A stretch of DNA of 48,605 nucleotides from Acidobacteriaceae bacterium. GTDB taxonomy: Bacteria > Acidobacteriota > Terriglobia > Terriglobales > Acidobacteriaceae. The stretch spans positions 41,772-90,376 of the forward strand of contig PLHQ01000129.1 of NCBI GenBank assembly GCA_003138975.1. Direction: 5' to 3'. Every line of letters begins with the position of its first letter. Within the stretch, counting starts at the first letter, position 1. Of the stretch, positions 8,698 through 16,862 are shown in pieces. Made by a program: the position numbers and the translations under genes. Below the pieces are notes generated by a model, which saw only the letters and a list, made by a program, of their open reading frames with translations, did no database searches and had not been told where the DNA came from.

Positions 8698-9560
8698 GGA
8701 AGAAGGCCGACAGCGGCTGTAAAGATTCGCATGCGCTTTCCGGCGTTCGAGTGCTCGTAGGCCGAGCGCGGCATCAGGCCGGCACACTCTCCAGCGAACT
8801 GCGCAAACTGGGTGCCACTGTGCTTGAAATTCCATTCATCGAAATCCGCAAGCCGCGATCTTTCAAGCCGTTGGACTCCACCCTCAAAACTCTTGCCGAT
8901 TATGACTGGCTCATCCTTACCAGCGTGAACGGCGTCGAGGCAATGTGGGAGCGACTGGGCACACTGCGCTTAAGCAATAGAAAGTTTGAGCACTTGCGCA
9001 TCGCAGCCATTGGTCCAGCGACGAAGAAAGCCATCGAACAACGCGGAGTCAAAGTGGATGTTGTTCCCAAAGAGTACGTGGCGGAGGCGGTCGTGCGCAG
9101 CTTACGGCGGCGCGTGAAAGGGAAGCGGGTGTTACTGGTGCGTGCCAAAGTTGCCCGCGACGTGATTCCGACCGAGCTGCGCGGGGCCGGAGCGCATGTG
9201 GATGTGGTGGAAGCGTATGAAACCGTCGTGCCGCAATCGTCGCGCGCGCGCCTGCGCGACGTGCTTCGGAATCCGCGGCAGCGGCCTCATGTGGTTACGT
9301 TCACCAGTTCTTCAACCGTGCGCAACTTCATGGGATTGGTGGGTGAACGCGCAACCGTCGTTCTTGACGGGATACGGCTAGCGTCGATTGGTCCGGTCAC
9401 GTCGTCGACGTTACGTGAATTTGGGTTGCGGGTGGACATCGCGGCCAAGGAGTTCACAATCCCGGGATTGGTGCGAGCCATCGTGCATGCAACCATCGAG
9501 CCGCCCCATTTAACCAAGCCGAGACGCGCCCGCACTTGGGGCAACCGCGATATCTGCTAA
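8694..9560 (+). CDS. hemD: Uroporphyrinogen-III synthase
   Basis: Cyclises hydroxymethylbilane to uroporphyrinogen III. 288 residues with the usual weak overall conservation but typical landmarks: VLVGRARHQAGTLSSELRK near the start, DWLILTSVNGVEAMWERL, IAAIGPATKKAIEQRGVKV, VTFTSSSTVRNFMGLV and IRLASIGPVTSSTLREFG. These follow the two-domain pattern of HemD. The GTG start at 8694 overlaps the PaiB stop (GTGA). The position downstream of hemA and hemC supports the call. The Arg-rich C-terminal 20 residues are extra to the fold. Confidence 0.92.
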   Translation: MRKKADSGCKDSHALSGVRVLVGRARHQAGTLSSELRKLGATVLEIPFIEIRKPRSFKPLDSTLKTLADYDWLILTSVNGVEAMWERLGTLRLSNRKFEHLRIAAIGPATKKAIEQRGVKVDVVPKEYVAEAVVRSLRRRVKGKRVLLVRAKVARDVIPTELRGAGAHVDVVEAYETVVPQSSRARLRDVLRNPRQRPHVVTFTSSSTVRNFMGLVGERATVVLDGIRLASIGPVTSSTLREFGLRVDIAAKEFTIPGLVRAIVHATIEPPHLTKPRRARTWGNRDIC

Positions 9561-9569
9561 ATTGGCGGC

Positions 9570-9914
9570 ATGAAACCGAAGACGATTTACCTCGTGCTTT
9601 GTTTCGTTGGTGCGCTGGTTCCGTATTGGCAGTTCGTTCCGTGGGCCGTGCAACACGGGATGAATCTTCCGCTGTTCGTCCGCGAGTTGTTCGCGAACCG
9701 CATCAGCGCCTTCTTTGGCATGGATGTCCTGGTTTCTGCCGTGGTTCTCATCGTGTTCATGAGAGTCGAGAGCGCACGTCTAAACATTCGCCGGCGGTGG
9801 CTTCCGGTGTTGGCCGTACTCACAGTCGGGGTTTCGCTCGGCTTGCCGATGTTTCTCTACCTGCGGGAATTAAGAACGGAACAGCTTAAGTCACTGGGCG
9901 ACAGACGGTGCTAG
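9570..9914 (+). CDS. DUF2834-type small membrane protein
   Basis: 114 residues with four hydrophobic segments, at about 5-24, 47-67, 72-90 and 93-105. The order and spacing match the DUF2834 family of small integral membrane proteins: YLVLCFVGALVPYWQFVPW, then NRISAFFGMDVLVSA and a short C-terminal tail. Function is unknown. It starts 10 bases after hemD, so it may be the last gene of the heme operon. Confidence 0.7.
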   Translation: MKPKTIYLVLCFVGALVPYWQFVPWAVQHGMNLPLFVRELFANRISAFFGMDVLVSAVVLIVFMRVESARLNIRRRWLPVLAVLTVGVSLGLPMFLYLRELRTEQLKSLGDRRC

Positions 9915-9932
9915 CCTGATTCGGGTGTCGCT

Positions 9933-11966
9933 CTATTCCGTCAGCGAGCAACTGCAGTCCGCCGGAGGGACGTGAGCCAATAGAAAGTCGGCGACGCGCT
10001 GGTAGGCATCAATCTGGTTTTCCACGCGGGCGAAGCCGTGGCCTTCGTTTTCGTAGATCTTGTAATCGACCGTGCCGCCACGCTTCTTGATGGCGTCGAC
10101 GACCTGCTGCGTTTCGGACTTCGGGCAGCGCGGATCGTGTCCTCCTGCGAGCAACAGCAGCGGCGCTTTAATTTGATCGATGAAGTTGATCGGTGAGCGA
10201 TCTTCGTACAGCGCTTTGTTCTTCACCACATCGCCCATGGTCGCGAGATCGGACTGTTGCAGCACGGGATCTTCGTTTTCGATTTCGGTGAACCAGTTCA
10301 CGAACGGAACGATGGGCACGCCTGCGGCCCAGACTTCGGGAGCTTTCGTCACTGACATCATGCTGAGATAGCCGCCGTAGCTTCCGCCCATGACGGCAAT
10401 CTTTTTGGGATCAAGGTGGCCGGTCTGCTTGATCCAGTCAACCCCGGCGAGCACGTCCTGCAAATCTCCGCCGCCCATGTCGAACAAATTAGCCTGCTGG
10501 AATTCTTTTCCGTATCCAGTCGAGCCGCGATAATTCGGCGCGAGCACCATGTATCCCTGATTGGCGGCGTATTGCACGAAGCGGTTGAACGCGTTCATGG
10601 TTTGCGAAGTCGGTCCGCCGTGGATGTAAACGATGGCGGCGTTCTGCCCGTTGCGCGCCATGTTGAAGGGCACGTAAAGAAACGCGGAGATGGTCCACTT
10701 GCCGTCGCGGCTGGGATAGTGCACGAGATAAGGCTCGACCATATCTTCGGAGCGAACTCCCGCGACGAGGGAGTGCGTGACTTGATGGGACTTGCCGGTT
10801 GCCAGCGTGTAAACCCATAGATCGCCAGGAGCGGTGGGACCGTTGTGGTAATAAAGGAGCCGCGAGCCATCTTTAGTGAACGCGGAGTGGCCGCCGACAG
10901 GCTCATTTACGCCTTCGGGGATGGGCGGGGCCGTGGACTTGCCCGTCGCGAGATCGTGCAGGTAAATGTCTTCGTTGCCGTCGACGTTGGCACTGAAGGT
11001 GATGTGCTTGCCATCGGGCGAGAATTCGCCGCCGCGGATTTCCCATTTGTCGTGCGTGAGCCATTGGATCGGTCCGGGATGGATTACTTTGGTGACAGAA
11101 GTTCCTCTCTCGCCGTATCCCAGGAGGCCGATGTTTTCGTACCCGTTCGAAGCGTTGGACGTAATTAGTATCGTGCCTCCGTCTGGAATGGGACGAGGAT
11201 CAATGTCATTCGCAAAGTAACGCTGTTCGCCCTCATGCGGCGTCAGCAGCGTGCTTTTTCCAGTTGCCACGTCCGCAATGAAGATATTGGAATCTGTGCC
11301 CTTGGCTTGCTCCTGCGTATAGACGATGTACTTGCCGTCCCTCGACCAAATGGGGTTATAGTTGCCTTTATCTTGGGGAGTGCCTGTAGTGAGGTGCTTC
11401 ACCTCGCGCATCAGCGTGTCGTAGATGTCGATCTCATGGGCCGCCGATGTTTTTGGCTTTACCAGATACGCCAGGTAGCGGCCATCGGGCGACCACGTCG
11501 GATCCGTTTCCGCGATCTCACGCGTGCTGGTGAGGTTCACGACTTTCCCGGACTTAGGGGAGACCAGAAAAATATCCCAGAGTTCGTCACCGTCGTAGTC
11601 GGATTGGTAGGCGATCCATTTTCCGTCTGGCGACCACGCAGGCGCGGTTTGACGCTGATCGCTGACGGTGAGCTGCACCGGCCATCCGCCTTCGGCTGGA
11701 ACGAGCCACAGGTTGTTGCGTCCACTGATGTTCGAAATGAAAGCGATGCTCTTGCCGTCGGGCGACCACGTTGGTCGCCCTACTTGGCGCGTCATGTAGA
11801 GTTTTTCGATGCTGAGGCTGCGCGGCTCCACTTGCGCGTTGGGTTTGGAGGCGATCTGCTTGGGATCGGTAACGGCCTGCGGCGCGGGGAGAGTCTGGGC
11901 GGCAGCGGACTCAGACACAACGATGCTCATAAGTATGACGATAGCAAAGAGTGCGATAGTGCGCAT
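9933..11966 (-). CDS. Secreted S9 family prolyl oligopeptidase/acylaminoacyl-peptidase
   Basis: 677 residues. An N-terminal signal peptide (MRTIALFAIVILMSIVVSES, then AAAQ) suggests export. Residues about 60-400 form a beta-propeller of PD40/TolB-type units with repeated WSPDGK motifs. The C-terminal alpha/beta hydrolase has the oxyanion region YIHGGPTSQ, nucleophile Ser at about 528 in GGSYGGYLS, Asp at about 610 in GGHDPRCP and His at about 643 in ENEGHGFAR. All triad members are intact. The role is probably peptide scavenging in the periplasm. The gene is monocistronic and converges with the heme operon. Confidence 0.94.
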   Translation of the reverse strand: MRTIALFAIVILMSIVVSESAAAQTLPAPQAVTDPKQIASKPNAQVEPRSLSIEKLYMTRQVGRPTWSPDGKSIAFISNISGRNNLWLVPAEGGWPVQLTVSDQRQTAPAWSPDGKWIAYQSDYDGDELWDIFLVSPKSGKVVNLTSTREIAETDPTWSPDGRYLAYLVKPKTSAAHEIDIYDTLMREVKHLTTGTPQDKGNYNPIWSRDGKYIVYTQEQAKGTDSNIFIADVATGKSTLLTPHEGEQRYFANDIDPRPIPDGGTILITSNASNGYENIGLLGYGERGTSVTKVIHPGPIQWLTHDKWEIRGGEFSPDGKHITFSANVDGNEDIYLHDLATGKSTAPPIPEGVNEPVGGHSAFTKDGSRLLYYHNGPTAPGDLWVYTLATGKSHQVTHSLVAGVRSEDMVEPYLVHYPSRDGKWTISAFLYVPFNMARNGQNAAIVYIHGGPTSQTMNAFNRFVQYAANQGYMVLAPNYRGSTGYGKEFQQANLFDMGGGDLQDVLAGVDWIKQTGHLDPKKIAVMGGSYGGYLSMMSVTKAPEVWAAGVPIVPFVNWFTEIENEDPVLQQSDLATMGDVVKNKALYEDRSPINFIDQIKAPLLLLAGGHDPRCPKSETQQVVDAIKKRGGTVDYKIYENEGHGFARVENQIDAYQRVADFLLAHVPPADCSCSLTE

Positions 11967-12092
11967 GGAGGTGAAAGCCTCGGAGCGGCCGTTGAAGAAA
12001 AAGTGTAGCAGAAGGCGGCGGTCGATCAGGAGGCTGCTGATTGCATAGGTCCTTCGCTTCGCTCAGGATGACAGAGCGATTTCAAATTCAAA

Positions 12093-12983
12093 TTAGGCTT
12101 TCGCGTTCTTGTGCATCTCCACCGTGCTCCAGGTTTTGTCGGCGGCGTGGCAGATATTTTCCAGAGGGCAGTCGATGCACTTGGGTTTGCGGGCGATGCA
12201 GAGCCGGCGTCCGTGCCAGATGATCTGGTGGGCGAAGAGAATCCATTTCTCGCGCGGGATGATCCGCATCAGGTCCTGCTCGATTTTCTGCGGGTCGTCG
12301 TTCGTAGTGAGCTCGAGGCGGCGCGAAATGCGATGCACATGGGTGTCGACGACTACGCCTTCGGCTTTCTTGAACCACGTGCCGAGGACTACGTTCGCTG
12401 TCTTGCGGGCGACGCCGGGGAGGGTGAGGAGATGTTCCATTTTGAGCGGAACCTGGCCGCCAAAGTCAGCAACAATTTTTTTCGCAGCGCCGACCACGGA
12501 TTTTGACTTGTTGCGGAAGAAGCCTGTGGAGCGGACGTCAGGCTCGAGTTGTTCGGGCGTGATCGCGGCGAATGCTTCAACGGTGGGATACTTGCGGAAG
12601 AGTTCGGGCGTAACACGATTGACGTTCACGTCGGTGGATTGGGCGGAAAGGATGGTAGCGACCAGAAGTTCCCATGCGCTGGTGTGAGTGAGAGCGCAGG
12701 TGACGTCGGGATAGAGTTGGTCAAGGCGCTTCAGAATTTCGGCGATGCGGTCAGGAGCGACGGGATTGTAGGCGCTTTGCTTCTTTGCTTTAGAAGCTGG
12801 CGGGACTTTGGCGCTGCTTGGAGGGCCGGGGGTGGTGGTTCGCACAGGGGCATCTTTGTGTCCAGGCCCGCCTACAGTTCCGCGCGGTTGCTTGGGCGCC
12901 GCTTTCGCGGGCGGGGGTGTCCGCGCCACACGGTCTTGCCGGCCGCTGCGGGCGGGTTGACGGGGCATTTTTCCGCGGGGCAT
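12093..12983 (-). CDS. nth: Endonuclease III with a basic N-terminal extension
   Basis: DNA glycosylase/AP lyase of base excision repair for oxidised pyrimidines. The core (about residue 75 on) has a helix-hairpin-helix with LPGVARKTANVVLG, where Lys194 is the lyase residue. The catalytic Asp213 lies in VVDTHVHRISRRL. The iron-sulfur loop has C262-x6-C269-x2-C272-x5-C278, exactly the EndoIII spacing. The first 72 residues are an unusual Pro/Lys/Arg-rich, low-complexity stretch absent from typical enzymes of about 210 residues. An internal start would remove it, but no clear alternative ATG with a ribosome binding site is visible near the core. Confidence 0.95.
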   Translation of the reverse strand: MPRGKMPRQPARSGRQDRVARTPPPAKAAPKQPRGTVGGPGHKDAPVRTTTPGPPSSAKVPPASKAKKQSAYNPVAPDRIAEILKRLDQLYPDVTCALTHTSAWELLVATILSAQSTDVNVNRVTPELFRKYPTVEAFAAITPEQLEPDVRSTGFFRNKSKSVVGAAKKIVADFGGQVPLKMEHLLTLPGVARKTANVVLGTWFKKAEGVVVDTHVHRISRRLELTTNDDPQKIEQDLMRIIPREKWILFAHQIIWHGRRLCIARKPKCIDCPLENICHAADKTWSTVEMHKNAKA

Positions 12984-13087
12984 GAGGGCAACATCTTAGC
13001 AGAGACCTCGGTAACCACGGGAATGATTGACTCGCCAGATATCCCTCGGTAGTCTGAAGTTCAACCCATTCACTCAGAGAATCTACT

Positions 13088-13312
13088 ATGGCTGTAACTT
13101 CGATCCAACTCGGGCAGGTGTGGCGCAGCGATGCTGACGGCCAGGATTATCTGGTGACCAAGGTGTACAGTGAAGTGTTCACACAGTATGCCATGCTGCG
13201 GCCGGCAGGGATTACCGCTCCCGACGCGCCGACTGTGCGTATCAAGGTGACGAAGACACCGCAAGGCGCGGCGCTGCCCGGTTATACGTTTACCCAGGAA
13301 GGGTCGTTCTAG
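13088..13312 (+). CDS. Conserved small protein (74 aa)
   Basis: A short soluble protein beginning MAVTSIQLGQVWRSDADGQD and ending in TFTQEGSF. It has an all-beta look, with many alternating Val/Thr/Tyr residues. I do not recognise a family with a function. It has no membrane segment and no strong ribosome binding site. It is divergent from nth, and codon use agrees with real coding sequence. Confidence 0.6.
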   Translation: MAVTSIQLGQVWRSDADGQDYLVTKVYSEVFTQYAMLRPAGITAPDAPTVRIKVTKTPQGAALPGYTFTQEGSF

Positions 13313-13433
13313 CCTGGGGTTTTCTACCCCTGATTTCCGATACACTTGAGCGCAGGCCCAGTTTTCTTTGTTTTCGGACTGAGAAACGAACGCACTTAAC
13401 TGGCAACTGAACAACTGAGAACTGCCTTCATTC

Positions 13434-14078
13434 ATGACTGAAAAACTTCTGGTTGTCATTTTTGTGTTCATTAAATCGGTGATCGCCGTGACCGGCTACG
13501 GCGGGATCGTTCTGCTGATGGCAATTGAGTCGGCGTGCATTCCTCTGCCTTCGGAATTGATCATGCCGTTTGGCGGATACCTCGTGTTTGAAGGCACGTT
13601 TAAACTGCTGTGGCTGGCAACTGCCGGGGCGCTCGGCTGCAACCTGGGGTCGCTGGTGGCTTATGAGATTGGGTGCTATGGCGGGCGTCCGCTGGTGGAG
13701 CGCTTTGGGCACTGGGTCCTGATGACGCGGCGCGAACTTGACTGGGCGGACCGCTTTTTCGCCCGCTGGGGATATCTGGCCGTGTTCATCGCGCGGCTGC
13801 TGCCGGTGATCCGCACGTTCATCGCGCTGCCAGCGGGAATTGCACGCATGCCGCGGGGACGGTTTCATATCTATACGTTTCTGGGATCGTGGCCGTGGTG
13901 CCTGGGGTTGGCATATTTCGGAATGAAGCTGGGTGAGAACTGGCGGGAGCTAGGGAAATATTTCCACAAATTCGATGCGGTGATTGGAGTGATGCTGGTG
14001 GCGGGCGCGGTCTTTTTTGTTTGGACGCACTGGCAGAATAGGGTCGGCCGTCAGGCATCGGCCGTCAGTCGGCATTGA
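13434..14078 (+). CDS. DedA family membrane protein
   Basis: 214 residues of the DedA/SNARE-associated (VTT) family. These are inner-membrane proteins implicated in membrane lipid recycling and proton-motive-force homeostasis. Family landmarks: AIESACIPLPSELIMPFGGY near residues 30-50, GCNLGSLVAYEIGCYGGRPL, and the conserved FIARLLPVIRTFIALPAGIA followed by MPRGRF. About five hydrophobic segments are visible. It is a single gene, with a short unremarkable spacer before the broken DUF4440 gene. Confidence 0.92.
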   Translation: MTEKLLVVIFVFIKSVIAVTGYGGIVLLMAIESACIPLPSELIMPFGGYLVFEGTFKLLWLATAGALGCNLGSLVAYEIGCYGGRPLVERFGHWVLMTRRELDWADRFFARWGYLAVFIARLLPVIRTFIALPAGIARMPRGRFHIYTFLGSWPWCLGLAYFGMKLGENWRELGKYFHKFDAVIGVMLVAGAVFFVWTHWQNRVGRQASAVSRH

Positions 14079-14157
14079 TCGCCGAAACCTATCAGCCAAG
14101 GCTCCTTGGATGGCGTCATGAAGCCAAGCACGAAGAAGCAGCGGAGTAGTTAGATCG

Positions 14158-14541
14158 TCACCGAATCTCGACTGGCGTCGCCAGTTGCGATCCCGCGATC
14201 TGCCACCTGCCATTGTGTTTCACAACCACATCCATGTAGACGTAGCGGACTTTCAATCGCCCGCCACCTTGCTCGACCTCATCTTCTTCAGAGCCGTGGA
14301 CGATTGCGACATCTTCGCGCAGAAGGCGGATTTCCCGCCCGGTCGAGACCATCGAAACCTAGCGGATCGCGCCGAACTTGAGATTGTTGATCACATCCTC
14401 CTTGGTGAAAGCTTCTCCTGACTCGTTATATTGGACGTAGTCGTCAGCGAAGATGCGCGAGAGTTCGACGAGGTCGGCCGCGATCAGGGCGCGGTCGCCG
14501 TCCTCGAAAAGCTTCAGAATTTGTTGTTGGTCGCTTTCCAC
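14158..14541 (-). pseudogene. DUF4440/SnoaL-like (NTF2 fold) gene interrupted by an amber codon
   Basis: Two open stretches in the same frame form one NTF2-like protein of about 127 residues. The first (GTG at 14541) reads ILKLFEDGDRALIAADLVEL, then DDYVQYNESGEAFTKEDVI. After LKFGAIR comes a single TAG at 14359-14361, then VSMVSTGREIRLLREDVAIV, then VKHNGRWQIAGSQ to the natural stop. Both halves match the DUF4440 pattern, and no frameshift is needed. The TAG probably replaced a Tyr codon (TAC/TAT). It is therefore a recent nonsense pseudogene or a sequencing error; suppression is less likely. Confidence 0.82.
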
Positions 14542-14609
14542 CTGCCTCTGCTTCCTTCCACCGACAGTTTGTCTTTGCCGTCTTGTTAGTGTACAAGCGG
14601 GTATCTACG

Positions 14610-14615
14610 AGGAGG
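14610..14615 (+). promoter_or_regulatory. Shine-Dalgarno site deciding the GTG start at 14621
   Basis: AGGAGG lies 5 bases upstream of GTG 14621 but 14 bases upstream of the in-frame ATG at 14630. The spacing favours initiation at the GTG, giving a protein beginning MIQMSRALAF. Confidence 0.6.
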
Positions 14616-14620
14616 ACCCC

Positions 14621-15079
14621 GTGATTCAAATGTCTCGTGCTCTTGCGTTTCTGCTTCTCTTCACCATCGCACTTCCCGTCTTTTCTCACGCTCAATCTGC
14701 ACCGCAGACTTCCGAGAAGCCCTTCGTGGTTGAGTACTACTACAAAGCGAAGTGGGGACATGCGGACGAGTTTCTGAAGCTGTTCAAGAAGAATCATTAT
14801 CCCGTGCTGAAGAAGGAAATGGAGATGGGGCGGATTGCGAAGGTGTGGATGGATCAGCCGCGCTATCACACGACCGAAGACGGGCGCTGGGATTTCCGCG
14901 TGACCATCGTCTTCAAGAATGCGACCGTGGCGAACGAGGCATTCGATGAAGCGGCGCTGCAGAAGCAGATGTATCCCGATCAAGACACGTTCCAGCGAGA
15001 GGAGCAGCGGCGGTTCGAGATTCTCGATGGACATTGGGATCTGCCGGTGAAGACGATGGAGTTGGACTCGAAACCCTGA
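14621..15079 (+). CDS. Secreted conserved hypothetical protein (152 aa)
   Basis: A signal peptide is evident: MSRALAFLLLFTIALPVFSH followed by AQS, with cleavage likely after SHA. The mature part is charged and contains VEYYYKAKWGHADEFLKLFK, PVLKKEMEMG and WDFRVTIVFKN. This suggests a ferredoxin-like (dimeric alpha-beta barrel) fold, which is an inference. No function is recognised. The GTG start is chosen for its AGGAGG spacing. The gene is divergent from the broken DUF4440 gene. Confidence 0.75.
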   Translation: MIQMSRALAFLLLFTIALPVFSHAQSAPQTSEKPFVVEYYYKAKWGHADEFLKLFKKNHYPVLKKEMEMGRIAKVWMDQPRYHTTEDGRWDFRVTIVFKNATVANEAFDEAALQKQMYPDQDTFQREEQRRFEILDGHWDLPVKTMELDSKP

Positions 15080-15268
15080 TCGCAAGACCTTTGACACCGA
15101 GCATCCAGAGCAGGGCAGAGTTATTGGTTTGTTTGTCGTTGTTTGTCGTCGATGCCGTGCCTACGCAAAAGATGTTAAATGATGGTAACAATCGTGTGGA
15201 AAATTCTGCATGACTGTCATTGAAATTTAACGTTAGACAGAGCCGTCGCAAGGTCCATACTCTTAACT

Positions 15269-15994
15269 ATGGACTCATTCATATCAGTTGAGGATTTACA
15301 TGTAGATTTGCTGCACGAGATCGGCAATCGGCTGGCGACGGCGGATGGCTTTCACGATGTATTGACTCGTGTGGTCGACTTTGCTTCCGCGCTGGTGAAG
15401 TGCGACTCCTGCCTGGTCTATGTTCTGGAAGGGGAGGATCTGGTTTTGCGAGCCTCGAAGAATCGGCATCCGGAAGTCGTGGACCGGCTGAAACTTCGCC
15501 TGGGGCAGGGCATTACGGGATGGGTGGCGGAACACAAAGAACCAGTGGCGGTCGCGGAAAAGGCGGGACTGGATCCGCGCTTTCAGTTCTTCCACGAACT
15601 GCCAGAAGATAGCTATGAAGCCTTCCTGTCAGTTCCTTTGATGTGCCGCGGGCGCGTGGTGGGAGTAATCAATCTGCAGCATCGGCAGCCTCATGTTTAC
15701 CGGCGGCGGGAAATCCGGCTAATCTCGACGGTTGGTTTTCTGGTGGGCGCGGAGATCGAGATGGCGCGACTCGAGGATGCGAATAGCAATCTATCGGAAC
15801 AACTGCAGACGCGAAAAGTGGTGGAGCGCGCCAAAGGAATTTTGCAGCGCGATCTGGGATTGAGCGAGGAACAAGCCTACCTGGCATTGCAGCGTCAGAG
15901 CCGACAGAAGCGCAAGGCAATGAAGGAGATTGCGGAAGCGATTGTGTTGAGCGAAGAGGTGAAAGGCAATTCGCGGACGCCTGGTCCGTCGTGA
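15269..15994 (+). CDS. GAF-ANTAR regulator (putative RNA-binding antiterminator)
   Basis: 241 residues. A GAF sensor domain (about 10-165) has LRLGQGITGWVAEHKEPVAV and FLSVPLMCRGRVVGVINLQH. A C-terminal ANTAR domain (about 175-232) has VVERAKGILQRDLGLSEEQA followed by YLALQRQSRQKRKAMKEIAE. ANTAR domains bind paired hairpins in nascent mRNA and prevent termination, so this is probably a one-component ligand-responsive antiterminator. Ligand and target RNAs cannot be told from the sequence. The upstream 189 bases are AT-richer and hold a short GTTTGTCGTT-like tandem repeat at about 15130-15150. Confidence 0.9.
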   Translation: MDSFISVEDLHVDLLHEIGNRLATADGFHDVLTRVVDFASALVKCDSCLVYVLEGEDLVLRASKNRHPEVVDRLKLRLGQGITGWVAEHKEPVAVAEKAGLDPRFQFFHELPEDSYEAFLSVPLMCRGRVVGVINLQHRQPHVYRRREIRLISTVGFLVGAEIEMARLEDANSNLSEQLQTRKVVERAKGILQRDLGLSEEQAYLALQRQSRQKRKAMKEIAEAIVLSEEVKGNSRTPGPS

Positions 15995-16058
15995 TGCCCT
16001 GCTGCCGCACCGCACCACCCGCCTTGCATCACTCTGCTTCCTTTTGACCATAAAACAA

Positions 16059-16091
16059 CCGAGAGCAGATCTATGGCAGATCTGCTCTCGG
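16059..16091 (-). terminator. Rho-independent terminator of the secreted protein gene
   Basis: A perfect 14-bp stem (CCGAGAGCAGATCT with its complement) and a 5-base loop lie 12 bases beyond the stop of the minus-strand gene at 16104. On the minus strand the stem is followed by GTTGTTTTAT. Confidence 0.8.
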
Positions 16092-16103
16092 GATACCGAG
16101 CAG

Positions 16104-16535
16104 TTATTGGGCGGAGCTTGCGGCTGAAGCGGTGTGCATCTCAGCCACTTCCTTCCCTGAGTTTGCGGGCGCTGCGAAGTGCAGCGTGACTTCAAACTGG
16201 GGAAGGTTCATGGCGCTGACGTAGCGCTCGCCGAACTTCGAGTTGATTACCAGGCTCGCGGTCTTGGAACTGTCAGCAACGTCGGTATCATTCACCATTA
16301 GCATGAAGGACTCGGGCGTGCCCGACAATTTTCTGAGCGTGAGCATTTCCGACGGGCCCACGGGTTGGAGTGTGAACCTGTAATCTCCGGCTGGGACCGT
16401 GGCATTCTGCCAAAGCACTTCGTGGGGCAGCGTGAAAGTTCCTGCCTCGTCCTGGGCAGAAGCCAGGATGGGTGCAAAGTTCAGAGCACTCAAAGTCAAA
16501 ACAACGGCGTAGACGAACTTGCGAATCGATTTCAT
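16104..16535 (-). CDS. Secreted conserved hypothetical protein (143 aa)
   Basis: The signal peptide is MKSIRKFVYAVVLTLSALNF followed by APILASAQ, with cleavage probably after ASA. The mature protein looks all-beta: GTFTLPHEVLWQNATVPAGD, then YRFTLQP, and a closing FEVTLHFAAP. This type of small exported beta protein is common in Acidobacteriota; its function is unknown. The ATG at 16535 is chosen because AGGAG lies 6 bases upstream; the longer reading from 16568 lacks support. It has its own terminator. Confidence 0.78.
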   Translation of the reverse strand: MKSIRKFVYAVVLTLSALNFAPILASAQDEAGTFTLPHEVLWQNATVPAGDYRFTLQPVGPSEMLTLRKLSGTPESFMLMVNDTDVADSSKTASLVINSKFGERYVSAMNLPQFEVTLHFAAPANSGKEVAEMHTASAASSAQ

Positions 16536-16862
16536 TGGAATCTCCTGTTCTTGGTCCGAAGAGCACACTACCGGCGCGAGGCCGAATGGCGTGGGCTCAG
16601 ATTGAGGTGGAGAACAACGAGGTCAGGAGAATTGCAATACCGACATCAGGGCCAGCATGCAAACATCAGCTTCGCGGGACCGGCTGCAGAGCTGGTTTAC
16701 GAAGTAAGTCCACTATGAAGGAAGTCTTCGCCAGAGTCCAACGCAAAAAATTCATGGAACTGATTCATGAGTGTGGCATGGCGCGGTAGGGTTGACGCTG
16801 ATCGCGAGTAGCTGTCTGAGTATCTGGGCTATAACGCCGCGCGTGTTGTCGAGGCGCTGTAG
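16536..16862. other. 327-base intergenic stretch without a confident gene
   Basis: It lies between the divergent secreted-protein gene and the frameshifted membrane-protein gene. A short plus-strand reading ending at 16789 contains MKEVFARVQRKKFMELIHEC, but there is no supporting start, and part of it overlaps the secreted-protein gene antisense. It may be degraded coding sequence. I see no RNA gene or clear promoter. Confidence 0.4.

Noticed and set aside
12051-12074. TCCTTCGCTTCGCTCAGGATGA-like motif between the S9 peptidase and nth genes
   Set aside because: Resembles a widespread interspersed motif of soil bacteria, but only one copy is in the window, so repetition cannot be shown.
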